This document shows positions 14,803-16,285 of a stretch of 16,285 nucleotides of DNA, piece by piece (the stretch's first letter is position 1; each line of letters starts with the position of its first letter). Below the pieces are notes generated by a model. The model was given only the letters and a program-made list of their open reading frames with translations. It did no database searches and was not told the DNA's origin. The DNA comes from Halanaerobiaceae bacterium (lineage in GTDB: Bacteria > Bacillota > Halanaerobiia > Halanaerobiales > DTU029). Location: NCBI GenBank assembly GCA_012521855.1, contig JAAYLO010000154.1, positions 1 through 16,285 on the forward strand. Reading direction: 5' to 3'. A program made the translations under genes and the position numbers.

Positions 14803-14805
14803 CAT

Positions 14806-16218
14806 TTATTCAAAAAGCTCCAAAAGCCTTCCCTCTATTATCGAAACAATACTTCCTTCAATACTGGTAATTCTCCAGATTCCATCAACCTTTTCCAGGC
14901 CGATAATATCCGACATAAGGGCTTCATATCTTTTAAATACCGGCTCTTCATCAGTACTATCACTTTCAATCTCATGGAAAAAGAAATAATAGTCTGCTTT
15001 GAAGGTTACAGGCTCATCATTTGTCTGTGAAATCTCAAGATCAGTAATTCCGAAAATGGTAAAATCACTGTCATCGCCCATTCCATAGGCAGTACGCACC
15101 CTTTCGATGGCGTATATTTCAGCCACAAGAGTATCAAGCCTTTTCAAATCAAGAGTGGTACATTCTTCAAGCAAAACAGTATTTTTCTCATTTATTGCCT
15201 GATAAAAGAATTCCCCCACCTGCCCGGGACTTGTATCAGCAGTTATAAAGGGCTCCCGGCGGTTAAAGATACTGACAAAAGAAACCACTAAAATTAGAGT
15301 AATAATCACGAAAATTGTATTTTTATACTTGTACAGAAACCTGTGTAAACCCTTTTTACCTTTAGAAACCCTGATAACCCTGGCTGCCCTTTCCCGGGCT
15401 CTTTCTTCTTCTTCTTTATCAGCCTTGACCTTTGACTTTTTCAGATCCTGCAAAAATGTCTTCCAGTCCTTTATTCTTGATTCCGGCTCTTTCTCTAATG
15501 CAGACATAATCAGGTCACTCAATTCACCTGCAATCCGGGGGTTTAAATAGGAGGGCTCTATGGGGCTGGTATTTATAATATCATGTACCAGGTCTGATTT
15601 ACTATAATCAGATTTCTTCTCCATGGTAAAAGGTGTTTCTCCAGTCACAAGATAATACATGATTATGGCTGTTGAATAAATAAGGGCTTGCTGGTTCCAG
15701 GAAACGCCTTTAATTATCTCTGGAGCCTGATATACTTCAATGGGTGTTATTCCCGGCAGCTCCTGATATCCAGTTATTTCATTTACTATATCAGGATCCA
15801 TAATCATTAATTTGCCATCAGGAGTAATCCATAATGAATTCATGGTAATGCCCTGCCAGCATATACCATGCTCCTCAGCTTCCAGAGCCATTTCACCAAT
15901 TGTAATGATCCAGTCCTTTACTTTTTCCAGGGATACTTCATTCTCCTTAATATATAGATAAAGCGGCCTATAGATTTCAGAACCTTTGCGTAAAAGGCAA
16001 TATTCACCGTCAATCAGCTCAATTCTTTCAAAATGAATATAAGGCAAACCGGTAAATAAATCTCTGCGTTCAGCAATAAGATTTTCAATTTTCTTTTTTA
16101 TTTCTACAATTATGGCTGATCTGGGCTTTCTATTGAGAAAAAGCTTTTGTGCAATATAGCTGTCCTGATTCTCATCAATAACCTTATAAAATCCTTTCTC
16201 TGAATCTATTATCTGCAT
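14806..16218 (-). CDS. Membrane-anchored Ser/Thr kinase-like protein, probable pseudokinase
   Basis: This 470-residue protein has an N-terminal kinase-fold domain (about 1-260), a charged Glu/Arg/Lys-rich linker (260-298), one membrane segment at 302-318, and an extracytoplasmic domain (320-470) that resembles NTF2/DUF4878-like modules (inference). The kinase landmarks are recognisable but altered. There is no glycine-rich loop. The HRD catalytic loop reads WQG (121-123), and the loop Lys and Asn are Thr and Ser. DFG reads DPD (141-143). The APE motif (165-167), the YSTAIIMYYLVTGETPF helix and the KEPESRI segment remain. Without the catalytic Asp it is unlikely to phosphorylate and more likely works as a binding or sensing protein. 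The start is the ATG at 16218, seven bases after AAGGGGG; a TTG at 16236 lies upstream of that site. Its link to the other genes is unknown. Confidence 0.85.
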   Translation of the reverse strand: MQIIDSEKGFYKVIDENQDSYIAQKLFLNRKPRSAIIVEIKKKIENLIAERRDLFTGLPYIHFERIELIDGEYCLLRKGSEIYRPLYLYIKENEVSLEKVKDWIITIGEMALEAEEHGICWQGITMNSLWITPDGKLMIMDPDIVNEITGYQELPGITPIEVYQAPEIIKGVSWNQQALIYSTAIIMYYLVTGETPFTMEKKSDYSKSDLVHDIINTSPIEPSYLNPRIAGELSDLIMSALEKEPESRIKDWKTFLQDLKKSKVKADKEEEERARERAARVIRVSKGKKGLHRFLYKYKNTIFVIITLILVVSFVSIFNRREPFITADTSPGQVGEFFYQAINEKNTVLLEECTTLDLKRLDTLVAEIYAIERVRTAYGMGDDSDFTIFGITDLEISQTNDEPVTFKADYYFFFHEIESDSTDEEPVFKRYEALMSDIIGLEKVDGIWRITSIEGSIVSIIEGRLLELFE

Positions 16219-16285
16219 CCCTATTCCCCCTTTCAATCCACTACTTCCCGGACAGTCCTATCTGGTATACAGACCGGAGATAAGG
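16219..16285 (-). other. Window edge upstream of the pseudokinase; possible tail of another gene
   Basis: Apart from the pseudokinase ribosome binding site (AAGGGGG near 16225-16232), the 67 bases show no clear promoter. All three minus-strand frames are open at the edge and close before the pseudokinase start. The longest, ending in TGA at 16233-16235, reads PDRTVREVVD at its end and could be the C-terminus of an upstream gene. The fragment is too short to decide. Confidence 0.3.

Overview
The window looks like part of the chromosome of a low-GC anaerobic member of the Bacillota. Signs of this are strong GGAGG-type ribosome binding sites, tightly packed operons, a PocR-type AraC regulator, and a GlpA-like / FAD oxidoreductase / DUF1667 trio beside corrinoid-activation proteins. 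A halanaerobial or clostridial host would fit, but nothing here fixes the genus. No rRNA, tRNA, CRISPR array, transposase or phage gene was seen.

Region A (1-6235, minus strand) is a plant-polysaccharide operon. In transcription order it holds a 69-residue unknown ORF, a GH127 beta-L-arabinofuranosidase, a GH43 enzyme with a C-terminal beta-sandwich, a GH27 alpha-galactosidase or beta-L-arabinopyranosidase, and a secreted feruloyl/acetyl-xylan-type esterase. The three glycosidases have no signal peptide and probably trim imported oligosaccharides in the cytoplasm. The esterase has a signal peptide and would act outside the membrane. Its reading frame is cut by an in-frame TAG six codons after the catalytic serine, although the frame beyond still looks like the same family.

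Region B (6236-7710) is an AT-rich divergent promoter region followed by pepT, the only convincing plus-strand gene. The pepT terminator hairpin lies inside the 3' end of the opposing DUF1667 gene.

Region C (7673-14719, minus strand) appears to be one regulated redox/corrinoid locus. A PocR-AraC regulator comes first, then a good promoter and a leader of about 140 nt holding what looks like a broken coding remnant. Next are a RamA/RACo-type [2Fe-2S] ASKHA activator of corrinoid proteins and a stand-alone MetH-activation-domain protein. A terminator-like hairpin follows, then the GlpA-like, FAD oxidoreductase and DUF1667 trio with overlapping ends. The corrinoid protein and methyltransferase that such activators serve are not in the window.

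Region D (14775-16285, minus strand) holds a membrane-anchored pseudokinase that has lost most catalytic residues and carries an extracytoplasmic C-terminal domain. It ends in a strong hairpin.

The most interesting items are the hybrid corrinoid-activation/GlpA-like locus with its internal hairpin and possible coding remnant, the transmembrane pseudokinase, and the amber-interrupted esterase.
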